From Neelides folsomi (taxonomy: Eukaryota > Arthropoda > Collembola > Neelipleona > Neelidae), in assembly GCA_034687125.1 (NCBI GenBank), contig JAQGBZ010000079.1, positions 124,001 to 188,000 on the forward strand: a DNA stretch of 64,000 nucleotides. The letters run 5' to 3'. Position numbers and translations under genes: made by a program. The first letter of the stretch is position 1. Every line of letters starts with the position of its first letter. Positions 28,501 to 40,500 of this stretch are shown in pieces. Under the pieces are notes generated by a model. The model was not told the origin of the DNA. It made no database searches and was given only the letters and a program-made list of their open reading frames with translations.

Positions 28501-31500
28501 GCCTCACAATTTATAATAGCCAATAAAAATCGGCTTCGTGTTTGAAAGAGACGAGAGAAGAAGCTTCGGGGCTGAGTCATCCGAAGAACGCATTTGAGAG
28601 TAACAAATCTGAAGATGAAGATCAGTCAAGCGTCGTAATCCATCATAAACATGGATGGACAGAGAGTCAGAGAGATAATAATATGATACTGATTTTTCTT
28701 TCCACACTCAACAAGGAAACGATGGGCTTCTCATCGAGCTCCGAATCTTTATATGGATCCAGAGTTTGATATCAAGAACGAGACAATAAGACTTTGTAGC
28801 AGTCATTCAGCCATTCCATGGCCCTTTACGAGTAGACTTTTATAACCCACATTCGAAACATTATACATTTATGTAGCTGATATGGTTATAAATATAATAC
28901 ATAAACCAGTAACATGATGTATCTCTAATATTCCCAAGGATCCTAACTCCATGTATAAAAACCCTCTTGGTCCTTTCGACGAGATTCGTCTCACAATTGG
29001 AGACGTGTGGTGGATACATATAACTAGACGAGGATGCATGTCGCCGAGAAAATCCGAGCCTACGTTGGTACAACTGCTACTCCATCCCCCCTCTTCCCAT
29101 TTCTTCCCAACATTCACTACCTTGGTCCTCGAAGATAAAATAATAGTAGAGTGAAGAAGTATAAATGGACCTCTGATGAGATGATTCTCTTATCACATGA
29201 GCCCTCGAATCCAATTGACTCTCCTATTCCCTCTCGTTGGTCAAAGTAATAATTTACTGCAATCATCTCAACTTCTTCGGGTTGTTATGTAACAACACAC
29301 GAGGATTCGATCACATAAATACATATGAAATCCCTGGAACAAAATGAGCCAAAGCGTCTCCGAAATGATGAACCCTCTCCAAAGTAAAAATGAGTTAAAA
29401 GGCCATATGAGCGCAAAGGAGGCTAACTTTTATCAGTTCACGTGGATTTGTCTACCTGTCCTCCCTCCCAAAAACCTCTTCCTTCGAAAGTGCAATGTGG
29501 ATAGGGAAAAAGAGTTGGAACGCGGCCGAGTGCACTTGGCTCCACACCGGCCGAGTCAAATGCCAAAATCGAGCAATTAACTCCTCGCTGCCCAATTCTC
29601 CATTCATAAGGCTCCTAATAAATTCCTGAGCTCACGATCAAGATAAAATGGATATGATGAATTCCGTGGTTCCCTGGTAGAGGGATAGCCATTCCTGGAA
29701 CTCAAAGGTGACGCCCTATCGATATCGAGTCGTTAATATTGTCTTGAATTATTATTGGCCCTGCCCAGGGAAGCACCAACAAGATTAAAGAGAATATTGA
29801 AGGTGGATGGCGAGTGGTAACCCTGAACTCATCAGAGGAGAATAAATACAAAATTCTTTTTAATCTCCTTCCTTACCAGATCCCTTTCACCCTCACTCTT
29901 GATCTTGGCTCCGTTCAGGGCTATCCAATCTATAGATGACTCGCGAGAAGGGAGAACGCAACTCCTCGTGAAGGCGGAAATAAAGTAATAATGACTTTAC
30001 AAGGGTAGAGGTGGGACGCTGGGACCACTCTCATTATTCTCCCTCTAATGCGCCCTACCAATGTGGGCATTGTTTGGGCCGAAATTGGGATAAGGAAATG
30101 GAAAATGCTCCGTCTTTGCTGTTTACCTTATCGTCCCCATTCCCGACGACGTCGTGAAGCCCGTTCATAATGCTTGATCTGTACGCGTCATGGTTGTTGG
30201 AGTCAACGAGGGCCATGGCGATCATTGAAAGTGAGTTAAAGGAAGTACAAAGGATAAAAATATATTTATATTGGGAATCTTCTCCTCAGGCCACGGAAAT
30301 CACTTGGAAGTTCAATTGAGCGTTGGAGACTTCTCCTTTAAATGCACTTTGTGTGGTGGAGGGACTTAAATATCTCTGTTTATCTCTTGAGGAAACGTGG
30401 GGAGGATTGGAGTATATTATTCCGTCCAGTCTTGTAGTTTCAAAAGAAGGAGATTAGGCGGAAGAGGACTGTCGATATATTATATTTTAATAATACAAGA
30501 GGAGAGTAAATGAAATGGGAACGGAAGAACGGACGAAGGAGAAACTGTAAAGTGAGTAAGGATCAATGGTATAAAAACAAGAGGTGTTTGGGTGTAAATT
30601 GAAGTAAAAAAGAACGAAGGTAAACGGAATAATGCAAAGATGACACAAAGAAGAGAAGAGTTAAGAAGAGTCAAGTCGGTCTGGCTCCACTCGCGTGTGT
30701 GTGTATATGTGTGGGGCGAGAAGAGTCTCCCTCTGAGCCTCTCCGTACACGTAGAGAAAAAATCAAAACAGAGAGTAAAAAATAGAGACGGAGCGAGAGA
30801 AAAAACAGTTTTTTGCTTCGAATTGCAAAACCCGACTGAGGGCTGGCGAGTGAAGTTGGGTTGGATTTGGACTCGATCAAAAAATCGGATTGAGTCAGTG
30901 TGGCAAGGAAGGTAGGTAAACCCCCTGCACCCTCAGAGCCCCTACTCCTGGACTACCCCTTGGAAAGGTACGGGGAGAGAGGAACCCCCGTCCACCCCTT
31001 CCCTTATGCTCCAACTTGCTTCCCTCGCTCCAAGCAGCCTCAAGGTTCCTCCACACTTTTCAAGAGGATTTTGTCCAATGAAAGCAAAAATCTAAACAAA
31101 ACCCCTGTCTCGCACATCCCTTGGAGATCCCCAAGTGCTTTTTTGAGTCTCGTGGCGACGTTGCCACCACCACGACCCTCATCATCATCTTCCAGGGCTG
31201 AACTTCAGAAGCCTCTACCAACATTTCTCCATCTCTCCCTCCAGCCAACGTCTCTTTCTCCCTCCGCGCCTTCTCAAGTCCAAGTTCACCTCCGTTCTAT
31301 TTACAGACACAGTTTCACTTTCCATGCTGCTCCCATGGATCCTAAAACAGCTATTTACATCCCTCTCCACATTCCTCCATCCACGGACCGAATTCGGATC
31401 AAATGGGGAAACAAACCCCGAGGAACCGAATACTCCTACACGCCCACGGAAGGAGCTCGTGGAGCTCTAGGAAGAATGCATCATCCTTATTGGACCCATA

Positions 31501-34500
31501 AATTAAGGGCATAGAGATCCCCAATGACATCCACTGAATCTCCTTTACTTTACATTTCCTCTGAGGAGCAGTTAAACTCTCGACTAACTAGCTCGGACCC
31601 ACACATCCTCACACTCACACGCACTCACAACTTCCACGCTCTTAGGAGATGCAATGAAGAGATCTCAATATCTCAATGCATGATGACCCACCTGTTCGGC
31701 GTAAAACTGTCCAAGCTCTTAACCTCTTTAACAAATATTAAAACCAGATCTTAATTCTTCCCAACCCTGCGAATTGTCGAGGATCGAAGCTCCCAAATAC
31801 GCTCTCCTCTTAATCTTGTATCTGGGAATGGGATCAGCTATTAATCCACTGGAGAAAGAATCTTTTTAGATTCCTCAACTACTCCAATAGTTTGAAACAA
31901 GATGAAAAAGTGAATCTAAATGTTAAGTCTCTATGTACATGAGTATTGACGTCAAAAAAGACCAGCGAGGAAACAAGTTCGTCTCACATAATCTCCCTCA
32001 CGATCAACATCCACACATACACTTCGTACAAAGACGAAGCCATGAATTATCTCTCCACTACTCCCATTGCACTATCATACCTTCTCCCATTGCATCCTAT
32101 AAAGTGCAAGTTGAAATGCTCTCAACCCTTCCAATCACTTCCTACCCTTTCAAATTCTAAATCAATTATCATTCAACGACAATCCTCATTTTAGATTCAC
32201 AACCAATTCCAAGGTAGATTCACACTGGCACATTAAGCATCTGAGAAAACAGGAATATAAGGATGAAGAGATTTGACTCTTTCAGCTCCGTTCCCACGCT
32301 CCTACACCAGATCAACTTTTCCTCATCTTTAAACTTTCCTCTCCCCCTCCTTAGTAGAGGAAAGTAACAAACGCATTTAAATCACAATTGGCCCCACTCT
32401 CTGTATTTGACGCGTTCTCTTAAGAGGCTATTGGAAAAGAGCGAGAACAAATAAAACAGGAAATCCTGTCCATGAGCAGGAGACTCAACATCTACCTTCC
32501 GTCGGTCGGGTTTAATTAGCAACAGGTGGTTACCGGGGCCTGGAATCGAGTCACAGGTATTACCCATCACAAACATACACACTCTCACAACCATGCTCTC
32601 TCCCTCGCCCCCGACTCGTGAAAATTTCGTGGAGCATCCAATCACTTAACAATGCGCATACTTATGGACGTGTTTAGATGCATTTATGTAAGGGAAGGAC
32701 TCCCTTAAACTCACCTCAACTCACCAACTACCAACTGAGCTACGTAAAGTCACTACGTGCCAAATCAACTAAATGACTTGTTCTCCAATTTGCATTTCTG
32801 GTCAAACTTGGTTTCATGCCGGGAAACAAAAGAATAACTTTTAACTCTGAATTTTGAACATAACAATAAGTATTTATCCAAAGATGTGTGGATATGAGTT
32901 AAGAACCCTCGTCGCTCAAACTCGCAATTCCCATTGTATCTTAATGAACTCTTAACTAATAAAACCAACGTCCACAACTCTACAAAGACTTCGCTTCCAA
33001 AATAATAAAACCCCACTTTTGATATTGCCTTACTTCAGTGGCACTTAAATGCCAATTTATTCCTTCCATTCCTCGTGCAATCCCTCCGGTGTATTAATGA
33101 ACTTTAAAAACCTTGAAAATGAAGAAGGCAATTACATAAATTGGATTATTTGATACGATTCCTACCTTCAATTTCAGGCTTATCATGCATGAGATGGAAA
33201 AAGCTCTAATAGTGTAGTACCGAGACATTAGACGCACACACATTGGAATGATACGTAAAATGACTCAAGAGGAATATCCAATTCCCAACCAGTTTCGCTT
33301 AATGCCACTAAAGACGAAAGGAATGAAGAATCGTGAGCCCTAATATTAGAATAAGGCCCAAAGTCACCCTATCTGATCACATGAAATGAACATGTGGTCT
33401 GGTCGGATATTTGGGATCAAGTCCCGAGATTGAAAGGGAAATATGGATGAAAAGGCCAACGTGAGTCGAGGCATCTTTCCCTGGGTAAATGTCCCTTAAA
33501 TATGAGGACCGAGTGGATCTAAGAGTGTGGGAATTCAAGTCATATGTGTGCATATGGAATCGACTCCATCATGCATCAGGGTACGATCCGCCGATGACAT
33601 GACATTCATATAAGGAACTTTAGACCTAAAAGAGAGAGAGAATAGGGTGGAATGGGCGTCCTTCGTCCCGACCGCATACATATCTCATGCTCAAGTATTC
33701 CTGGAGCTTCCCTCGGTAAATGGAAGCCAGGAGTTTGAAGTCTCTGGATCTAATGATCAGCTCTGTGTATATTTGGAAGGGGGATTCGGAGGGAAAAAGA
33801 CCGTGGGGCGAGAAATCCAACAAGGCAAACCAACCTTCCTCTACGTATGTGTGTGAGTATTCATTTGAAGAGACGGACGCTGGTCCACGTAATCTCACTC
33901 CAGAATTGGAATCGAAAGGACGAGTGAAAAATAAAATTCATCTCATCATCCCCTCCGCCGATGCTCCCTCACTCCTATTCAAATCAGATTCATCTTTCAT
34001 CCACAGACTCCTCGTCCACTTTGTCTACCTCCCTTGCCCTTCTTTATGCTCACATTATTTGATGGCTCTTCAGCCGGCCTGAGATTCGGCCCTTTACCTC
34101 GTCCCTAAATATCCCTCCCAGACTCATGGGAATTTTTCCAAGGCGTGTTAAAAATGAAGAGAAAATCCCCTCACACTCCTCGCCTCATTGAATTAGAATT
34201 CTCCCATTATCTCAGCTCTAATGCGGCTACTGAGTATTTATTTAGCGTATCGCTTCCAATTACAAACAGCAACGGATATCTTATGCAGTCCAGGCTTATC
34301 GTAAATTATACATGTTTAGACCAACAGTGTAAACAATGTTACTAGTGCATTCAAATCTCTTTCTTGATAAGTTTGTAAAGTAGGTAATGGCTGTGTGCAC
34401 AATTTTTTTAACACTAAAAATAAACGTAAAAAATAAATGTACTTTTCATAATACTTCATTATATCTTCATTTAACACTCCTTTATTTTAAGCTTTTTTGG

Positions 34501-37500
34501 AGTTTAAATATTTATCTATTTGAGTGATATGGATAAAAAATGAGTGGATCTATTTCGAGCTTCCTTAAAAGACTTGTTAAGGTGCGGTGAGGTGAATTCA
34601 CACCCTGATACAATGAAAACTCTACCTTTGGATTCTTAAGTTGGTAATTTATAAGTCACTGGTTTAGCTTTCAGTCGTGGATCAGGTGGGCTTTTAGAGA
34701 GAAACTCCCTTTGAATCCCATCCCTTCCTCCTTTATGAAAGAAATGAATGGTAAAGAAAAAGATGACAGCCACCTGACTCTGTATATAAGAAAGAGTGAG
34801 GAATGTCGCCTCTGTGTCTCTCGCCAATTCTTTCATTCTGCCGCTCCGCGGACTCAGCCCTTTAACTGCCATGGATAAAGTTCCAGTGGGAAATAAAAGA
34901 TAGAGGAGAGATAACCAACAGTCTGACCGATTCTGACAATGACATCTTTGCTTCCAACCCTCCACATTCCTTCGCCTCATCTTTTGATTAAAATTGCATG
35001 GGAAAGGCAATTAAATTAAGCTCTCGTGCCTCAAAAGTTGGTTTAATTAGGAGAAGTCGTAGCTGACGGGGAGGACAATCCCTCTCAGTGGATTCCATCA
35101 CTGAAGGGTTTCTTCAAACTGTAGGACCTGGGAAAAAGGCTTAAAAGTGTACACATCCTCATGTGTTTTCCCATTCAGGGGATCTATGAGTGAGTGAGTC
35201 CATTTCATCATGAAATAGGATATCCGAGAAATTTAGTGAAGATAGAAATGAACCCTAAACGTCTCAACTTCAACCCATCTAATGGATTCAATTCTTCTCA
35301 AATAATGTCGCACCTTCCTTTTCCCCACTTTCCTCTTCTCAACTCCCAAAGGATCTTCTTTCACTCCAAACAAGGTCTGAATCTATGAGTTGGACTCGAC
35401 GTGGTTGGAACCGAACCCACGAAACTCGGATTAAACCAAGATTGAAATCGAAAGTTCACACAAAAAGGACAAAAAGACGATCTCCCATTCAAACCCAAGC
35501 TTTGAGCCTTTAAACCCTTATTACCGGGGAAATGGAATTAGCAAAGGGTGTCTTTTCAACTCTTTTGAGACCATTTTTTAAGAAGGGGGTGGAGAGCCCT
35601 TTCCATTTCATTCCGAAGGGCATGGACCCTTCGGGAAAAAACCAGACTTCCGCATCCACTTGGAATCCGAGTCCCGAGATTAGACAAATAGTAAGAGTGT
35701 GTAGTAATACTAAATATACCTTCACGTGGACTTGGTTCCCATAAAAAAGAAAGGGCAGCAACAGGCAGAAGGGTCGGGCAAAAAAGAGGGGGAAGTCTTC
35801 CTTCCTCCTCGATTCGGGCCCATTGAACCCACAAGAGCGGAGGAAGGTAGGGTGGAGAGGAACAGGTCCACCGTTTAATTTACATCTGAATCACCGGGAG
35901 TGGAGAAAGGGGCTGTGGGGAGAGTCCGTGGGAATTTGCAGGTTCCCAAAGGCTCCCTTCGGACGTCTGTCTTGTTTCAGCACCTGTCAGCTCAGCCCCT
36001 TCGCACGGCGTCCCCGAACTTGGTGAATAAAAAGCCTCCGGCCCTTCCCACATCCCTTCGTCCTCCACATTGCGAAGGATATTCAAATGAAACAGATTGC
36101 GACCGAAGGGTAGGAGGGCGGCAGTGTAAAAGGCAGCCCTCATCCCCACACTCACCACCTTCGCTGCTATTTTGTATGCGACAGGGGGATTAGGTCCGAC
36201 CAGGCTGAACTCTGCCTCTTCCAAATCATCATTCAAAGTCATTTGTTGTAAAGGAGCGAAAAGGAGAACAAGACGTATCATTAAATGACTACGAATCTTG
36301 TAAGTTGTTCCATTTGACTCCACCGACCCTAATTCACATCCTCGCAACCAAAACTCGGCCTTTTTCTCCTGGAGGAGGATGGGAGAGTCAAAACGTGGGT
36401 TTGCCCATTCCACTTTTATGACCCGTCCCGCTCCTTCCAAATTCATCGCTTACGTGTTGGAGTCGGAGCTGGGAAAGGCTGGAAGTATTGGGAAACTACG
36501 GCTCGAGGAGGATGTAAGGAAAACGGGCGGGTTGGCCCTTCGTTCCAAGATGAGAAGATGCATGGTCAGGAGTCATTATTCATGCATGTACACATTTGAG
36601 GCTTCACATGCAAAGGGTCTTCTGACTCTTCTCCTTATAGACACACCTAATGTTCTAATAAAATATAATGAGAGTATCAAATAAGCTTCATTCAAGCCCT
36701 TCCTATAGGAAGTTCTCCCAGGGGATTTAATGAGAGGCGAGAGATGGGGAGTTGGTGGCGTTCTCCTCGGTCGGTCCTGTCTTCCGAAGGAGTGGCAGGA
36801 GAAGATGGAACCATCCATCCACACATTTTCCCACAATCCAACGTTTCCACAAAGTGGAGAACCAAACTCACTCTTCCTTGTAACCCTTTAGCTTTATTGC
36901 CCTGAATTTGGGTCATTTAATTTAAATTTCCCGTCTCGATTCATTAGAGAGAGTCTCCGATGGGAACGTCTTGGGTAATCAAGCTGAGAAACCCTGGCTG
37001 ACCGTCCACACACGTCCCTCAGTCATTGACAATATTCTAAGGATAGGGAGGAAAGGAAGGGGCTCCTTCATGGGATCGGCCAAATTAGAAACTGTATCCT
37101 AATCAATGTTTTTGGGAAAAAAGGAATAAATTCTGATTGATCAAAATTGAAGAGGGCTAATGGAGAGGGAATTCCTGTGGAAAGGGATGGGAAGCGGCGA
37201 AGGACGGGAGAAGGAAGCAAAGAGCTCTCTCACAGAGTCATCACAAATCAGAATGAGGCTGATTAAAGTGAGATAGTCACACATTGGCGATAAAATTGGA
37301 AAAAACTCCCCCGTTCATCATTATTGACTTGGATCGGTAATAAAAGGAGGGAGGAACATGTCCTCTATCTCCAAGAGAAAAAACTCTCCACCTTCGCATG
37401 TTTGAAACTATACAGGTGAGTAATAAAGCCATTGGCTCCAACTCCCAAATTGATTTCTTCACAACTATGTTTCGTAATTAACATAATATTCCCACAGCTA

Positions 37501-40500
37501 TTATCTACAATTTAGTTCGGCTCTGGGGCAATATCAATCTGGTCAGATGTTTAGATGGCTTCCCTTTGGAATGCCATCCATCTGACTTGAGACCCAATGA
37601 ATGAGTTCATTATTACGAGGAAGGGTGAGAGAGACTCGTTTAATTTGATTTGATACTCAAACATATAGTGGGACAAGTTATCTGTGATGGTCAAGTCTCA
37701 GGAGATCAACATATTTTATTTCCTCCTTAATTATGAGACACGGAGAGTTCTTCTCTCACACAGCCCCTTCAGGTTGAGAAGGCAAATCGAAGAATTAAAA
37801 TTGAGATTCCTGGGATATTCCTGAGGAAAAAGGAGAGCAGTTCGTTCATGTTGATGGCTCATCTCATCACTCCCTCCTGACTCCCAGCCAATAAACATCC
37901 CCAAGAAACAATATTAAATCTGAGTCAAATGAGCAGGAGCCCATCATCATCCTAAGCTAATCATCATCATATCACATTGAGAGAACGAGATCCTCGGCTT
38001 GCATACATACTCAAGTATGTGAACCCACGACGAGGGAGGGAGAAAGCAGAGCTGAGCCCGAGACCGGTTCTCAAGGGAATATTATCATCACCACCAAACC
38101 ACTGCCTGTCTCGACTCCAGCTCCTTCAACTATCATCAAATGCAGATCCAGACCCACTCGACTAATTCTACAGAAAATAAAACGAGTGACGGTGGATGAG
38201 AGAAGAAGGAGAAAAAAATTATCGGATTCAAACGCCTTCAGAATACTAAATACCCTGAACAAGGTCTGATGATGATGTGAGAGAGCGGAGCTCTCGCTCC
38301 GTCTCATTATATCCCCCTTTTTCAATAATCAGTCCTTTCATTAAGAAACGCCGATGGTCGTCGGGAAAGTAGGTTCACAATAGTGGAGGAGGTGGGAGAG
38401 GGATTTATCCGTCAACCACATCAAATCTATCATCCTCACTCCTCTCTCCTCACTCGGAGATGTCGAGGCTGTTGGAAAGAGTGAGAGCCAAGGATTTATT
38501 TACTTTGGTCCGCGCCCTCACTTCTCCCTCCACTTCATCGTGATAAGGGAAGCTCAAGTAGCCCGATTTCTGGCAAACCCGAATTTACCCTCATTTTATG
38601 GCACATGTATGTTTGTCGGGTCGAGGAGAACCATATGTCATACACTTATGTGGAAACATCACCTACGTGTAGCCTACCTCACAACAACAGTTCCCATATT
38701 ACTTCCATATTATTCTCGTATTACTCATATTAAATTATTTAGAAGTGGTGAATCGGTGAAGTGGGGATTTTTATGTCTTTAACTACATATCTTTTAATGG
38801 CGGGTTATCGCCTTTGCCTCTCCTTATCATTCCGACCGAGTGAGTGGAGAGACAAAAACTCACCATCAGTGTACCTGATCTCTGCTTTTCCAATTATTAT
38901 TGTATGGTTTCTCAGCTTTCGCACCGAGCCCGAGAACTCATAAGTCAGTGAAACCTATTTCATCCTGTGGCTTACAAACGAGAGGCATTTATTAATCTTA
39001 CACCAGAAATACGAAGGGCCTTCGGAAAGCTTTTCCTATCATAGAACGAGCTCCTCTGTATGAAATCTATGAAACCACATTCTTACATACTCAGCCAGCC
39101 AATCCTCCCCCAAACTCACAGTCTTGGGTTCGACAGAAGAAAATTGATCGAACCAACTGAAAATTAAGAAGAAAAAATGGGAGAAAAATGGTTTTACAAA
39201 TTGGGTGTGATTTCGTTCCTCTTCCCACAAATTTCACAGGGAAGAGTCGTTCATAACCATAAATGCGTAAGACTCCTCGGATAATTTTTGTTGGTATAAC
39301 TAAGAAAAAAATAAGTAGGGAAAAAACGATGGAATCACTTGGTAGAGACATATGAGAGAGACGAAGACAGTAAAATGATTTCCCATTCATCTCACAAGTT
39401 TCACCAGATCATCAGACCTTCCAGAAATGTCGGAAATCACGAACATTTATCCTCTTCAACAATCTCATAAATCAAATCTGTTCATTTTATGGGGAGCTTT
39501 TTTTATCTACGATTTTTTAAATTTGTTTAACATTTATTTGACATATGCTTATAATGATCATATTCGCGAATAATAATGTTGATCAATAAATATGATTTGA
39601 ATCGTCCTTTAAAATAAAAATTTGTTTATTCCTAATCTACTTAATCTTCTAAAGGTAATTTCATCCATTTCTCCTTATAAATCTACTGATACTTGTACCC
39701 TTCATTTCATTTAGAAAAAGTAATAAATTGAGTTTATTAAATAGCCTCAAACAATTATGTGAAAGGAGATCTGAATTGAATGAATGCTAAAATTAAATGG
39801 CTAAAAGGTAGGTAATAAATTCAATTGCTATACTTTTTTTTTTTTACAATTGGCCAGAAACCAGTAGTAAATATTAAATACGAGGTAGCTCGTGTTTTTT
39901 CCTCTCCAAGAGCTTCAAGCAATTTGACTAGTATTTATAAGATATATCCCTTGAGGAAAGAAGGAGTTGCTTATAAAGGAGGAGCACACACAACGGCTGG
40001 GTTGGCTGGTAAACGTAGCTTGTAAAATGAAAATGGACATTCCCACCCAAAAATTGTAATCATAATCATAATCTATTCGACCATTTTATTGTAATGCTCT
40101 CTCGGCGCCTTCGTTTAGTCATTATTTATTTAACTCGGCTGGCAAAGAGGATATGGATGTTTCCACCAACTTCGCTTCAAAGGAGCATTAGGCGAGCATT
40201 GCAATCACATTTGTTTAAGCTTATTTATTAACAGGTTTCTCAGCTCTTCTCCTTTATCTAATGAACACTTAAATTTTCCTTTTTATCTCGCCAAATCATC
40301 TCTCATAATCATTTACTCTAAAATGGCATCTGACACCTTCTTCAGAAAAACGCTTCCGATGGTTCAGTTCAATTTACCTTGTCCTCCAAATTAGCAAAAT
40401 TTGCAATGGGGTGGAAAAAAATAATTAATAAATATTCATTTCTTTGTTTTCAAATTACAAAAAACAAAAGTTGGGATTCAATGCCATTAATCTTCTCCTA

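Noticed and set aside
29408-29590. 57-codon minus-strand ATG frame that might extend the internal isoform
   Set aside because: It ends in a stop, its possible donor is in phase 2 and does not fit exon 5, and the opposite strand is equally open.
30900-31514. 204-codon plus-strand open frame, longest in the window
   Set aside because: Ser/Pro/His-rich with no domain and no splice or start context. It lies in GC/CT-rich intronic DNA opposite the gene, and neighbouring frames are open too.
35880-36446. 188-codon minus-strand open frame in intron 4
   Set aside because: Overlapped on the other strand by frames of similar quality. It shows no recognised domain and no matching splice sites to the zinc-finger exons.
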